DNA from: CBDVAK01 sp965371945
GTDB taxonomy: Bacteria; Pseudomonadota; Gammaproteobacteria; Competibacterales; JAHEDQ01
Length of the DNA stretch: 10,295 nt
Direction of reading: 5' to 3'
Assembly: GCA_965371945.1 (NCBI GenBank)
Contig: CBDVAK010000117.1
Span: forward strand, 1-10,295
How positions within the stretch are numbered: position 1 is the first letter of the stretch; each line of letters starts with the position of its first letter. Below the pieces are notes generated by a model. The model made no database searches. It saw nothing but the letters and a program-made list of their open reading frames with translations, and was not told where the DNA came from. The translations under genes were made by a program, and so were the position numbers. Below are positions 1 through 6,489 of the stretch, piece by piece.

Positions 1-738
1 GACATCATCGAGCGTCATCGCGACATGCTGGTGGAGCCTCCCACCGTTGAGGCGGATGCCGATATCGAGGCACTCGATTCGGTGGTGGAGGCGGACACTC
101 CGCAACCCTCTGCGGCCAGCACGCCTGCAAGCGTGGAAACATCCGCACCGGACACCGAACCCGCCGCCTCGGTGAGCCAGGCTGCATCACCACTCTCCAG
201 CACCCAACCGCTACCATCCACGGCGGGCAGCGCGGCACCCGCGCCTGACACCGGCGTCGACGAAGCACCGGCAGTGGAGCGAGTTGCCACACCACAACAA
301 CCCGCCTTGCAACAACCAACACGCGAACCCCTGGCGGCCACTACCGAAACCACGGCAACCACACCGGCATCACCCACCCGCGTCGAAGCAGCCGCACCAC
401 TGCCGGATGACACCGGGGCAACGCTCACCGCGGCCCCCGCATCAGCGCCGGATGTCGTAAGTGAGCCCACAGCGGAACCGGAACGTCCGGCCGCTTTCGG
501 CAGCAGCGTTACGACGCCACAGCCGGTTCGCAGCACCGACCCGACACTGGTTCGCTTGATTCAGACAAGGCTGAGTGCCCAGGGCTACGCCCCCGGCCCG
601 ATTGACGGCATCATGGGTGAACGAACCGCCAACGCGATTCGCGAGTTTCAGCGTGCCAAGGGCTTGCAGGTGGACGGTCAGCCATCGATGCTGTTGCTGG
701 GATCGCTGGTCAGCTATTCCGGACCGGCGGGAAACTGA
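1..738 (+). CDS. C-terminal part of a peptidoglycan-binding-domain protein (5' end outside window)
   Basis: The frame is open from the first base, reading DIIERHRD before the first Met at 25, so the real start lies upstream; it ends at TGA 736-738. About codons 10-180 form a low-complexity stretch rich in Pro, Ala, Thr, Ser, Glu and Val with no predicted fold, typical of a periplasmic spacer. The last ~65 codons (from about base 538) match a PG_binding_1 domain: a helix with an LIQTRL pattern, then GYAPGPIDGIMGERT, AIREFQRAKGL and VDG. In this family the domain anchors enzymes or secretion and division factors to the cell wall. The N-terminal catalytic or membrane part is not visible, so the overall function cannot be named; a GspA/ExeA-like ATPase, a lytic enzyme or a SPOR-type protein would all fit. 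The 3' end overlaps convergently with the chaC-like gene by 29 bp. Confidence 0.85.
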   Translation, partial: DIIERHRDMLVEPPTVEADADIEALDSVVEADTPQPSAASTPASVETSAPDTEPAASVSQAASPLSSTQPLPSTAGSAAPAPDTGVDEAPAVERVATPQQPALQQPTREPLAATTETTATTPASPTRVEAAAPLPDDTGATLTAAPASAPDVVSEPTAEPERPAAFGSSVTTPQPVRSTDPTLVRLIQTRLSAQGYAPGPIDGIMGERTANAIREFQRAKGLQVDGQPSMLLLGSLVSYSGPAGN

Positions 739-1318
739 TTCTCCGGCCCGGAGACGCCCCACGCGAGCGCTGATTCCGCAACTGCTCACACAACTGTTGC
801 AACTGCGGATCCCGAATGCCCAGTTCCTGGAGATGAGCGCAGGTATTGAGCAGGTAGTCCCGGTTCGCGCCGCTGCACCCTTGCGCCGATCTGGCCACAT
901 CGGCGGCCTGCCCAATCGCCAGACGCCCTGCATACTGGATGTCTTCGCGATCGACCACGAAAGTCAGCGCACTCACCACGCCGCTGCCGTGGTAAGCCGG
1001 CAGGCAGCGCGGCCGGTACACCGAAGTCACCATCTCACGGTCACGCAGATATCGCAGCGTCGTGTCGCGAAACCTGCCGGGCACTTGAAAGAGCCTGCCC
1101 AGACACGAGCCGCCGTGGTCGAGACCGAATACCAGCCCCGGCAATTGGCGGGTGCCGCGGTGCACCCAGGACCAAACACACAGAGACCGATGGTAGCCGT
1201 AGATTCTCGCTGTCACGCAGTGTTGGTGGGTGAAACCGGGTTTCCACATCAGCGAACCGTACCCAAACACCCACAATGGCCCCCGGGTCGGTAGATCGAT
1301 GTCCTGATAGCACTTCAT
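710..1318 (-). CDS. chaC: ChaC-like gamma-glutamylcyclotransferase
   Basis: The 202-residue product resembles the ChaC family, cytosolic enzymes that cleave glutathione to 5-oxoproline and Cys-Gly. The family glycine-rich binding loop is present as VFGYGSLMWKP at residues 17-27. The LRDREMVTSVY segment at 91-101 carries the Glu (E95) that I infer is the catalytic acid. The ATG at 1318 is chosen because it overlaps the TGA of the upstream gene as ATGA, and a GGAG lies 9 bases ahead; a TTG at 1339 would add seven residues without a better site. The overlap implies translational coupling to the phytase-like lipoprotein gene, although the two proteins act in different compartments. The 3' end runs 29 bp into the convergent peptidoglycan-binding gene. 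Family assignment is firm; glutathione as the substrate is inferred from the family. Confidence 0.88.
   Translation of the reverse strand: MKCYQDIDLPTRGPLWVFGYGSLMWKPGFTHQHCVTARIYGYHRSLCVWSWVHRGTRQLPGLVFGLDHGGSCLGRLFQVPGRFRDTTLRYLRDREMVTSVYRPRCLPAYHGSGVVSALTFVVDREDIQYAGRLAIGQAADVARSAQGCSGANRDYLLNTCAHLQELGIRDPQLQQLCEQLRNQRSRGASPGRRISFPPVRNS
740..754. repeat. 15-bp perfect inverted repeat just after a stop codon
   Basis: TCTCCGG-C-CCGGAGA reads the same on both strands except for the centre base and begins one base after the stop of the peptidoglycan-binding gene. As RNA it could form a 5-bp stem with a 5-base loop. It is not followed by a U-tract on either strand, so it is at best a weak or Rho-assisted termination signal for the rightward gene. 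It also lies inside the last codons of the opposite-strand chaC-like gene, so the symmetry may be a coding coincidence. Confidence 0.4.
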
Positions 1319-2361
1319 CCGCCCCGCTCCGGGTGGCAATCCGACACTCGCGGATCTATCTCCATGTACACCAGCAAAGTGGCCTGCAACACATTGCTGT
1401 TGTCATCACTGACCATCAGTACACGCCAGCCGTCGTGCCGGGTCAGACCTTCGAAATTGTCGAGACGCCATTTCCTGGCAGCATCGAAAACCGCCACCTC
1501 GCCAACCCGCAGGGGGCCTCCTCCAAGTGCGTCCAGACAGGTGCGCCGCAGTGAAATGACCAGCGGCACCCAGGGCGACACGTAGGCCCGCTCCAGGGTC
1601 AGCAACGAACCATCCTCGAGCACCTCGAAGGCAGTCAACGCACTTTGGTCCGGTGCTGCCAGCGGATAATGCCAGACTCGCCCACCCAGGCTGGCGATCG
1701 GCACCTGCCTGGCGGCAAATCCGGGTGGCGTCCGCTCCGTCCCGACCAGGATACCCAGGTCCGGGTGCACGGCCAGGGCTTCCAGACCACTGTTGGGGCT
1801 GCTGTAGTCCTGCGCTCGGGCGAGCCCTGCCGGCAGGTCGTGGTCAGCGCGCCAATATCCCTGCATAGTGTATTCGGCAACAGCCGGCCAACCCTCGAAA
1901 CTGACCAGCAGACGAGACCCTTGGTCGCCGCGGTCGACAACTGCCAGACCTTCAGCATCCCGTCGATCCGCTGCCAACACCACACCACCTGGGTTGCGCA
2001 ACGGAAAGGCGGCGACCACGTCCACCCCGGTCAGGTATCCAGACTTGAAGTCGGGCTGGAGGTGGAACAGCCAACCCTGATCGGATACCGCATAGAGCAC
2101 GCCGGCATCCTGGTCCCAGGCCAGATCCGACAAACCGGTCACCGGCACCGGACTGCTACCTTGCCCGACCCGTACAGCCCCCAGCCAACGCACTCCCATG
2201 TACGCATCCCCGTTGCCGATGGCAGGTGACAGGGTCACCTCAGCCGACATCGGCTGCCCACCCTGGCAGCCGGCCGGAACCACCAACAGCAGGATACACA
2301 GCCACCGTGGCAGCACCATGCCCGGCAGTCCCGGAAACCGGTAAGCAGCGAACAGCCTCAT
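1315..2361 (-). CDS. Esterase-like/phytase-like beta-propeller, probable lipoprotein
   Basis: The 348-residue product begins with a signal sequence: basic residues, then a hydrophobic run WLCILLLVV (20-28) and PAGC ending at Cys32, a near-lipobox with Pro at -3. The mature part fits the 'esterase-like activity of phytase' family (PF13449), a beta-propeller. The visible family motifs are GLSDLAWD (77-83) and LYAVSDQG (89-96), DAEGLAV (135-141), NSGLEALAVHPD (190-201), DNFEGLT (301-307) and LMVSDDN (315-321). Enzymatic activity is poorly established in this family. The start at 2361 gives a full signal peptide; the ATG at 2319 would also leave a usable signal sequence. The longer frame up to 2592 is unlikely because it runs through the divergent operon's coding sequence. 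The gene is first in a unit with chaC (ATGA overlap). Periplasmic location, perhaps on the outer membrane, is inferred. Confidence 0.8.
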   Translation of the reverse strand: MRLFAAYRFPGLPGMVLPRWLCILLLVVPAGCQGGQPMSAEVTLSPAIGNGDAYMGVRWLGAVRVGQGSSPVPVTGLSDLAWDQDAGVLYAVSDQGWLFHLQPDFKSGYLTGVDVVAAFPLRNPGGVVLAADRRDAEGLAVVDRGDQGSRLLVSFEGWPAVAEYTMQGYWRADHDLPAGLARAQDYSSPNSGLEALAVHPDLGILVGTERTPPGFAARQVPIASLGGRVWHYPLAAPDQSALTAFEVLEDGSLLTLERAYVSPWVPLVISLRRTCLDALGGGPLRVGEVAVFDAARKWRLDNFEGLTRHDGWRVLMVSDDNSNVLQATLLVYMEIDPRVSDCHPERGG

Positions 2362-2491
2362 CCTGTCATTGTCGTGCCTGGCGCAACGGCGCGCCACCGC
2401 CTTGAATGCTGGCGATGGCCGTGCCAACCTCGACCGGGTACCTGAGGCGGTTTCTGTCAACAGGACTACCCACCGGATTGGGAGTGAGAAA
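2362..2491. promoter_or_regulatory. Divergent intergenic region, phytase-like unit / MCE operon
   Basis: These 130 bases separate two divergently transcribed units, so promoters for both should lie here. I see only weak sigma-70 candidates. On the plus strand TTGAAT (2402-2407) is followed after 17 bases by a poor -10, CAACCT. On the minus strand there is a perfect TTGACA with no convincing -10 at the right distance. No strong palindrome marks an operator. The call rests on gene arrangement rather than on clear motifs. Confidence 0.4.
2480..2484 (+). promoter_or_regulatory. Shine-Dalgarno that decides the mlaE start
   Basis: GGGAG stands 7 bases ahead of TTG 2492, in the middle of the longer open frame. 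No in-frame ATG occurs until deep inside the permease. This site therefore favours TTG 2492 over the TTG at 2369, which would leave only 7 bp between the divergent genes. Confidence 0.6.
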
Positions 2492-3646
2492 TTGCAGGAT
2501 TCCGGAGCACAGCCAGATGATGACCCCGGCTGGCTCACCCAGCGACAGGGCGAATACGGGCTGGAGCTTGGCGCGGGCGGGCGTTGGAGCATCGCTCATG
2601 CCGGCAGCCTGGAACAAGAGGTCGCAGCCGTGGTCAGCCTGAATGCGAAACGGGTTTGTATCGACCTGAGCGCAATAACCGGCCTGGACACCGCGGGTGC
2701 CTGGCTGCTGTTTCGCACTCTGAAGGATCTGCGCGGCAAAGGTTGCCAACTCAAGATCCGTGGCGCGCAGCGCGAGCACGCGGCATTGCTGCGCACCGTT
2801 GCAGACAGCTACCAAAGCTGTGAACCAGAACCCCGCGGCGGCAACCCGTTGACACGGTTTCTGGAGCATCTGGGCGCCAGTACGGTCAACCTGGTGCTCA
2901 CCGCCGACAGCTTCATCTCCTTTTTCGGACGCGGCATCCTGGTGATGGCGCAGACCGCCATTCGGCCGGCCCGCCTGCGTGTCACCGCAACGGTGCATCA
3001 CATGGAATCAGTGGGGCTCAACGCGGTGCCGATCGTCGCCCTGATGTCGTTTTTGATCGGCATCGTACTGGTCTATCAGGGCGCTCTGCAGCTGCAACGG
3101 TTCGGTGCCCAAATCTTCGTGGTCGACCTGTTGTCGCTGTCCCTGCTGCGCGAACTGGGCGTGTTGATGACCGCGATCATCATCGCCGGCCGTTCCGGCA
3201 GCGCCTTTGCCGCTCAGCTGGGGTCGATGAAACTCAACGAGGAAGTCGACGCCATGCGGGTGCTGGGCATGGACCCGGTGGAGGTGCTGGTGCTGCCGCG
3301 GGTACTGGCGTTGACGCTGACCCTGCCGTTGCTGGCGGTGGTCGCCGACATCGCCGGTCTGGCCGGAGGGGCATTGATGAGCTGGGCAACGCTGGACATC
3401 AGATTGGACGTCTTTCTCGACCGGCTCAACCAAGTCACCGGCCTGTGGACTTTCTGGGTGGGCATAATCAAGGCCCCCGTGTTCGCGGTGCTGATCGGGC
3501 TGGTAGGATGCTACGAGGGTCTGCAGGTATCCGGCGGTGCCGAGTCCGTCGGTGAACATACGACCCGTGCGGTCGTCGAGGCGATCTTCCTGGTGATCGT
3601 ATCCGATGCGCTGTTTTCGATCTTTTTCGGGATCATCGGGATCTGA
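2492..3646 (+). CDS. mlaE: MlaE-family lipid ABC transporter permease with N-terminal STAS domain
   Basis: This 384-residue inner-membrane permease subunit belongs to an MCE lipid transporter. Residues about 30-110 form a STAS domain with a beta-strand/loop/helix core CIDLSAITGLDTAGAWLL (56-73). Its DTAG turn holds Thr67, at the position where MlaB-like proteins have a conserved Ser/Thr. From about 120 onward comes the MlaE/YrbE domain (PF02405): an interfacial helix, then membrane segments near 178-198, 209-233, 268-300, 317-340 and 362-382. The conserved cytoplasmic loop GRSGSAFAAQLGSMKLNEE (233-251) and EVDAMRVLGMDP (251-262) should contact the ATPase. The fused STAS probably replaces a free MlaB. 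Start TTG 2492 has a strong Shine-Dalgarno; TTG 2369 is the alternative. It is the first gene of a four-gene operon, with a 10-bp gap to the ATPase gene. The transported lipid cannot be read from sequence. Confidence 0.92.
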   Translation: MQDSGAQPDDDPGWLTQRQGEYGLELGAGGRWSIAHAGSLEQEVAAVVSLNAKRVCIDLSAITGLDTAGAWLLFRTLKDLRGKGCQLKIRGAQREHAALLRTVADSYQSCEPEPRGGNPLTRFLEHLGASTVNLVLTADSFISFFGRGILVMAQTAIRPARLRVTATVHHMESVGLNAVPIVALMSFLIGIVLVYQGALQLQRFGAQIFVVDLLSLSLLRELGVLMTAIIIAGRSGSAFAAQLGSMKLNEEVDAMRVLGMDPVEVLVLPRVLALTLTLPLLAVVADIAGLAGGALMSWATLDIRLDVFLDRLNQVTGLWTFWVGIIKAPVFAVLIGLVGCYEGLQVSGGAESVGEHTTRAVVEAIFLVIVSDALFSIFFGIIGI

Positions 3647-3656
3647 ACCCGCGACC

Positions 3657-4433
3657 ATGAGCACAGACGAGGTCATCATCGAGGTTCGTGGTCTGACCAA
3701 TCGGTTCGGCGCGCACCTGGTGCACCAAAATCTGGATCTGCAAGTCTTTCGTGGCGAGGTGGTGGGTGTGGTCGGCGCTTCCGGTGCCGGCAAGTCCGTA
3801 CTGATGCACACCATCGTCGGGCTGCTGCGTCCACAGCAGGGCCACATCACGGTGTTCGGTGTGGACCTGACGGGTCTGAAACCCGAGCAGCGCCGTCGCT
3901 TTGAATCACGCTGGGGTGTGCTTTTCCAGGACGGGGCGCTGTTCAGTTCCTTGACTGTGGCCCAGAATGTCCGCGTGCCGTTGACCGAGCACCTCGATCT
4001 CTCGCCCACGCTGGGCGCGGAGATTGTCAACCTGAAGATCGGCATGGTGGGTCTGGCGGCTGAATCAGGTCGAAAATACCCGTCGGAGTTGTCCGGCGGT
4101 ATGCGCAAACGAGCTGGGCTGGCACGCGCCTTGGCCATGGACCCGGAGATCCTGTTTCTCGACGAACCCACGGCCGGCCTCGACCCCATCGGCGCAGCTG
4201 CTTTCGATGACCTCATTGCCCGTCTGCGCAAGACTCTGGACCTGACCGTGTTCATGGTCACCCACGATCTGGACAGCCTGCACGCGATCTGCGACCGTGT
4301 GGTGGTATTGGCGGATCACCGGGTGGTTGCGTCCGGAACCATTGAAGAACTCCAGCGTCACCAGCACCCTTGGATTCACCGCTACTTTACGGGCCCCAGG
4401 GCCCGCGCCGCTTTTGCCGGCAAAGGCCTTTGA
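3657..4433 (+). CDS. mlaF: MlaF-type lipid ABC transporter ATPase
   Basis: This 258-residue cytoplasmic nucleotide-binding subunit powers the MCE transporter. All catalytic motifs are intact: Walker A GASGAGKS (40-47), Q-loop Gln91 in LFQDGALFSSLT, signature LSGGM (145-149), Walker B ILFLDE with catalytic Glu170, D-loop GLDP (174-177) and switch His203 in VTHD. The GALFSSLTVAQNV region and LSGGMRKRAGLARAL are characteristic of the MlaF/Mkl group. The DEPTAGLDP form of the Walker B region looks closer to Mkl-like and paralogous MCE ATPases than to E. coli MlaF as I recall it. The C-terminal tail HPWIHRYFTGPRARAAF (237-253) resembles the MlaF extension that packs on the partner subunit. ATG 3657 follows the mlaE stop by 10 bp; an earlier in-frame ATG at 3606 lies inside mlaE and is unlikely. 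The mlaD gene starts 3 bp after the stop. Confidence 0.95.
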   Translation: MSTDEVIIEVRGLTNRFGAHLVHQNLDLQVFRGEVVGVVGASGAGKSVLMHTIVGLLRPQQGHITVFGVDLTGLKPEQRRRFESRWGVLFQDGALFSSLTVAQNVRVPLTEHLDLSPTLGAEIVNLKIGMVGLAAESGRKYPSELSGGMRKRAGLARALAMDPEILFLDEPTAGLDPIGAAAFDDLIARLRKTLDLTVFMVTHDLDSLHAICDRVVVLADHRVVASGTIEELQRHQHPWIHRYFTGPRARAAFAGKGL

Positions 4434-4436
4434 AGC

Positions 4437-5444
4437 ATGGAATCCAGAGTCAACCATCTGCTGGTTGGGACCTTCGTACTGCTGGTGCTGGCGGCCACCT
4501 TTGGTTTCGTCATCTGGCTGGCCCGGGTGGACCTCCAGGAAGACGTGCGTGAATACCAAATATTCTTTCATGGCTCGGTGCAGGGCCTGGGCGTCGGCGG
4601 GCCGGTGCGCTATCGGGGTATCAAGGTCGGTACCATCAGCCACATCGCGATCGATCCGGAAGACCCTTCACGGGTCAACGTAGTGGTTCGGGTCAACAGC
4701 GAAACCCCGATCCGCAACGGTGATATCGCCAGCCTGCAAATACAGAGTCTTACCGGTATTGCCGCGATCAATATCGAAGGTGCCGTGGCGGGCGCCGGCT
4801 TGTTGATCGCGGAGGATGATCGTGGTTTGCCGGTGATTCCATCACGCCAGTCGCAGCTCGAAAAGCTGTTCGAAAATGCGCCGCAACTGCTCGACCGGGG
4901 GATCACCCTGGCAGAGAGGGCCTCGCAACTGTTGCGGGAAGAAAACCAGCAACTCATCACCGCGACGCTGAAGGATATCAACGCGCTGACATCCGTGTTC
5001 GCGGAACGCCGGGGGGAAATCGCCACGCTGCTGGAAACACTGGGGGAGGCAGGCACCGAGATCACGGCGTCCGCGCGTCGTTTCAGGCACTTTTCCGGGC
5101 GCCTCGACGGACTCGCCGAACAGGCCGGCACCACGCTCGAAATGCTGCAGGCCACGTTGACAAACTTCGATCAAACGCTGGACGAAGACACCGCGACAAT
5201 GACCAGGGACGTACGCGAGGCTGCCAATTCGGTCGAGCGGGTTGCCGACGAAACCCATCGGTTGCTACGCAAAAACCGCGAGTCACTCGATCAATTCATC
5301 GGTGACGGATTGGTGGAATTTTCGCGCCTGGTCACCGAAGCCCGCCTGCTCATTGCCTCGTTTGCGCGGGTTACCGAGCGACTGGAAACCGATGGCGCGC
5401 GTTTCCTGCTGGGCGTCCCGGAATCAGAGTACGAAGCCAAATGA
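4437..5444 (+). CDS. mlaD: MlaD-like MCE-domain protein
   Basis: The 335-residue product is the substrate-channel subunit of the transporter. A short N-terminal tail is followed by one membrane helix (about 8-28, HLLVGTFVLLVLAATFGFVIW), putting the rest in the periplasm. The MCE domain covers about 38-116: YQIFFHGSVQGLGVGGPVRYRG, then GIKVGTIS and the SLTGIAAINIEG end motif. In the family this domain forms a hexameric ring with a central hydrophobic pore. After it, residues about 138-320 are almost all helical with heptad-like spacing (LEKLFENAPQLLDR and onward), longer than the short tail of E. coli MlaD and suited to a needle or tunnel reaching across the periplasm. The start codon is 3 bp after the ATPase stop, and the stop overlaps the next gene as ATGA, so the subunits are translated together. 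Confidence 0.93.
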   Translation: MESRVNHLLVGTFVLLVLAATFGFVIWLARVDLQEDVREYQIFFHGSVQGLGVGGPVRYRGIKVGTISHIAIDPEDPSRVNVVVRVNSETPIRNGDIASLQIQSLTGIAAINIEGAVAGAGLLIAEDDRGLPVIPSRQSQLEKLFENAPQLLDRGITLAERASQLLREENQQLITATLKDINALTSVFAERRGEIATLLETLGEAGTEITASARRFRHFSGRLDGLAEQAGTTLEMLQATLTNFDQTLDEDTATMTRDVREAANSVERVADETHRLLRKNRESLDQFIGDGLVEFSRLVTEARLLIASFARVTERLETDGARFLLGVPESEYEAK

Positions 5445-6106
5445 GCACCATCACTCGGTTGGTGCTCGGCGTTCGCCGTGGCAGATGCGCGGCAATGATG
5501 CTGTTGTCGGCATTTGTGTTGCTATCGGGCTGTGGCGGCATCATTCCTTTGGGGCCTGCTCCCAATCTCTACAATCTGACGCCCAAGAACACTTTCCCCG
5601 AGGATCTGCCGCTGGTGGAGCAGCAGGTAGTGGTGGAGGAACCGTTGGCGGCTGGTGGCCTGGATAGCAACCGAATCGCGCTGCGCCCTTCGACCACCGA
5701 GCTCAAGTACTTCGCCAATGCACGCTGGACTGAACGAGCTCCAAAGATGGTGCAGACGCTATTGGTGGAGAGCCTGGAGAACAGCGGCAGCCTGGCGGCG
5801 GTGGGGCGCCAGGCCATCGGGCTACGTTCGGACTACAACATCAAGACCGAATTGCGGGAATTCCAGGCCGAATATTTCGACACCGCCGGCAACGCACCGC
5901 TGGTACGTGTGCGGATCAATGTCAAGATCATCGCCGAACCTCGCAAGAACATCGCCGGATCACGCAGTTTCGAGGCTACCGTCCAGGCCGATGGCACCAC
6001 CATCGACGCCGTGGTGACTGCATTCGACAACGCCTTGGGGAAAGTTCAGAAAGAGCTGGTGATCTGGGTGGTTACAGAGATTGCCACCCGGGAAAGCTCA
6101 CGTTGA
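5441..6106 (+). CDS. ABC-type transport auxiliary lipoprotein (PqiC-like)
   Basis: The 221-residue lipoprotein starts inside the mlaD stop (ATGA overlap) and closes the operon. A signal peptide with Arg at 6, 12, 13 and 15 and hydrophobic MMLLSAFVLLSG ends in a canonical lipobox LSGC with Cys31. The mature protein fits the ABC_trans_aux family (PF03886): LYNLTPKNTFP near 44-54, then IALRPSTTELKYFANARWTERAPKM (about 78-102), LLVESLENSG, and an alternating beta-strand core with LRSDYNIKTELREFQAEY. Family members such as PqiC attach to the outer membrane and contact the end of an MCE tunnel, so this is the likely outer-membrane partner of the transporter. Residue +2 after the lipid-bearing Cys is Gly, not Asp, consistent with Lol-dependent outer-membrane sorting. 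Its stop is only 6 bp from the convergent gene. Confidence 0.88.
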   Translation: MSTITRLVLGVRRGRCAAMMLLSAFVLLSGCGGIIPLGPAPNLYNLTPKNTFPEDLPLVEQQVVVEEPLAAGGLDSNRIALRPSTTELKYFANARWTERAPKMVQTLLVESLENSGSLAAVGRQAIGLRSDYNIKTELREFQAEYFDTAGNAPLVRVRINVKIIAEPRKNIAGSRSFEATVQADGTTIDAVVTAFDNALGKVQKELVIWVVTEIATRESSR

Positions 6107-6112
6107 CGCGGT

Positions 6113-6355
6113 TCAGGCGGCCATTCTGCGGTCAGTGTGATGTTCGACGTGCCGAACCGGTTCATCTACAGGTGGCAGCATCTGTAGCGGAGCGGGTCTG
6201 CGAGCTTCCGTAACCAGCAGCCATCCCAGCCACAACAGGCCCGGGGCCAACAACAAACCCCACCACGACGGCAACCACACTACCAAATAGATCGCCAGAG
6301 CCTCAAATCCCAGCCCCGCACTAATCGCCAAGAACCTGTCCATGGTCTTGCCCAT
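6113..6355 (-). CDS. Small two-helix membrane protein, unknown function
   Basis: This 80-residue protein has no family that I recognise. It has two hydrophobic segments, about 8-28 (LAISAGLGFEALAIYLVVWL) and 31-48 (WWGLLLAPGLLWLGWLLV), separated by a short turn with PSWW. A polar tail follows with basic residues and several His (VRHVEHHTDRRMAA), probably cytoplasmic. Start ATG 6355 is chosen over ATG 6379 because a strong GGAGG lies 8 bases ahead of it; the upstream ATG would add eight residues and bury that ribosome site. The gene lies 6 bp from the end of the convergent MCE operon and about 160 bp downstream of the co-directional thioesterase. An AT-rich leader between the two suggests its own promoter. 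Confidence 0.7.
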   Translation of the reverse strand: MGKTMDRFLAISAGLGFEALAIYLVVWLPSWWGLLLAPGLLWLGWLLVTEARRPAPLQMLPPVDEPVRHVEHHTDRRMAA

Positions 6356-6363
6356 CAAGGATC

Positions 6364-6368
6364 CCTCC
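6364..6368 (-). promoter_or_regulatory. Strong Shine-Dalgarno for the small membrane protein
   Basis: The minus strand reads GGAGGG here, with 8 bases between GGAGG and ATG 6355. It is the best ribosome site in the window and fixes the start of the 80-residue protein over the in-frame ATG at 6379. Confidence 0.75.
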
Positions 6369-6428
6369 GTGAAATACATGTAAGCGGGCGTAGCAAATTA
6401 CTTACCAGCTCCAACGTCTGAGTTGCCT

Positions 6429-6442
6429 TATAACCGGTTGTA
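6429..6442. repeat. Imperfect 14-bp palindrome, possible operator
   Basis: TATAACCGGTTGTA contains the perfect 8-bp core AACCGGTT and is symmetric except for one base pair in the arms. It sits in the AT-rich island and, on the minus strand, directly after the proposed -10 hexamer, where a repressor could act on the start site. A role as operator is inference. Confidence 0.35.
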
Positions 6443-6470
6443 GAATAGCGTGGTGCAGCCCTAGGCACAA
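6442..6470 (-). promoter_or_regulatory. Candidate sigma-70 promoter for the small membrane protein
   Basis: On the minus strand a -35-like TTGTGC (6470-6465) and a -10-like TATTCT (6447-6442) are separated by 17 bases in a locally AT-rich stretch. Transcription would start near 6435, giving a leader of about 80 bases. The hexamers match the consensus only 3/6 and 4/6, and other pairs in the island are almost as good. Confidence 0.3.
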
Positions 6471-6489
6471 GGTTCCAAGTCGTCAAAAC

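Noticed and set aside
740..754. Palindrome as an intrinsic terminator
   Set aside because: No run of T follows on either strand, and the stem is only about 5 bp with a usable loop; kept only as an inverted repeat.
2369..2491. 41-residue N-terminal extension of mlaE from TTG 2369
   Set aside because: No ribosome site, no protein-like pattern, and it would leave 7 bp between divergent genes; TTG 2492 has a strong Shine-Dalgarno.
2362..2592. N-terminal extension of the phytase-like gene to 2592
   Set aside because: It would run through the start of mlaE and place 77 non-signal residues before a good signal peptide at 2361.
3008..4261. 417-codon open frame on the minus strand opposite mlaE and mlaF
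   Set aside because: Low-complexity Arg/Ser/Gln/His-rich translation crossing two well-supported genes; an antisense shadow in GC-rich DNA.
4391..4404. GGGCCCCAGGGCCC inverted repeat near the end of mlaF
   Set aside because: It lies in the coding sequence for a Gly-Pro-Arg-Ala stretch 27 bases before the stop and has no U-tract; the downstream gene starts 3 bp after the stop, so a terminator here makes no sense.
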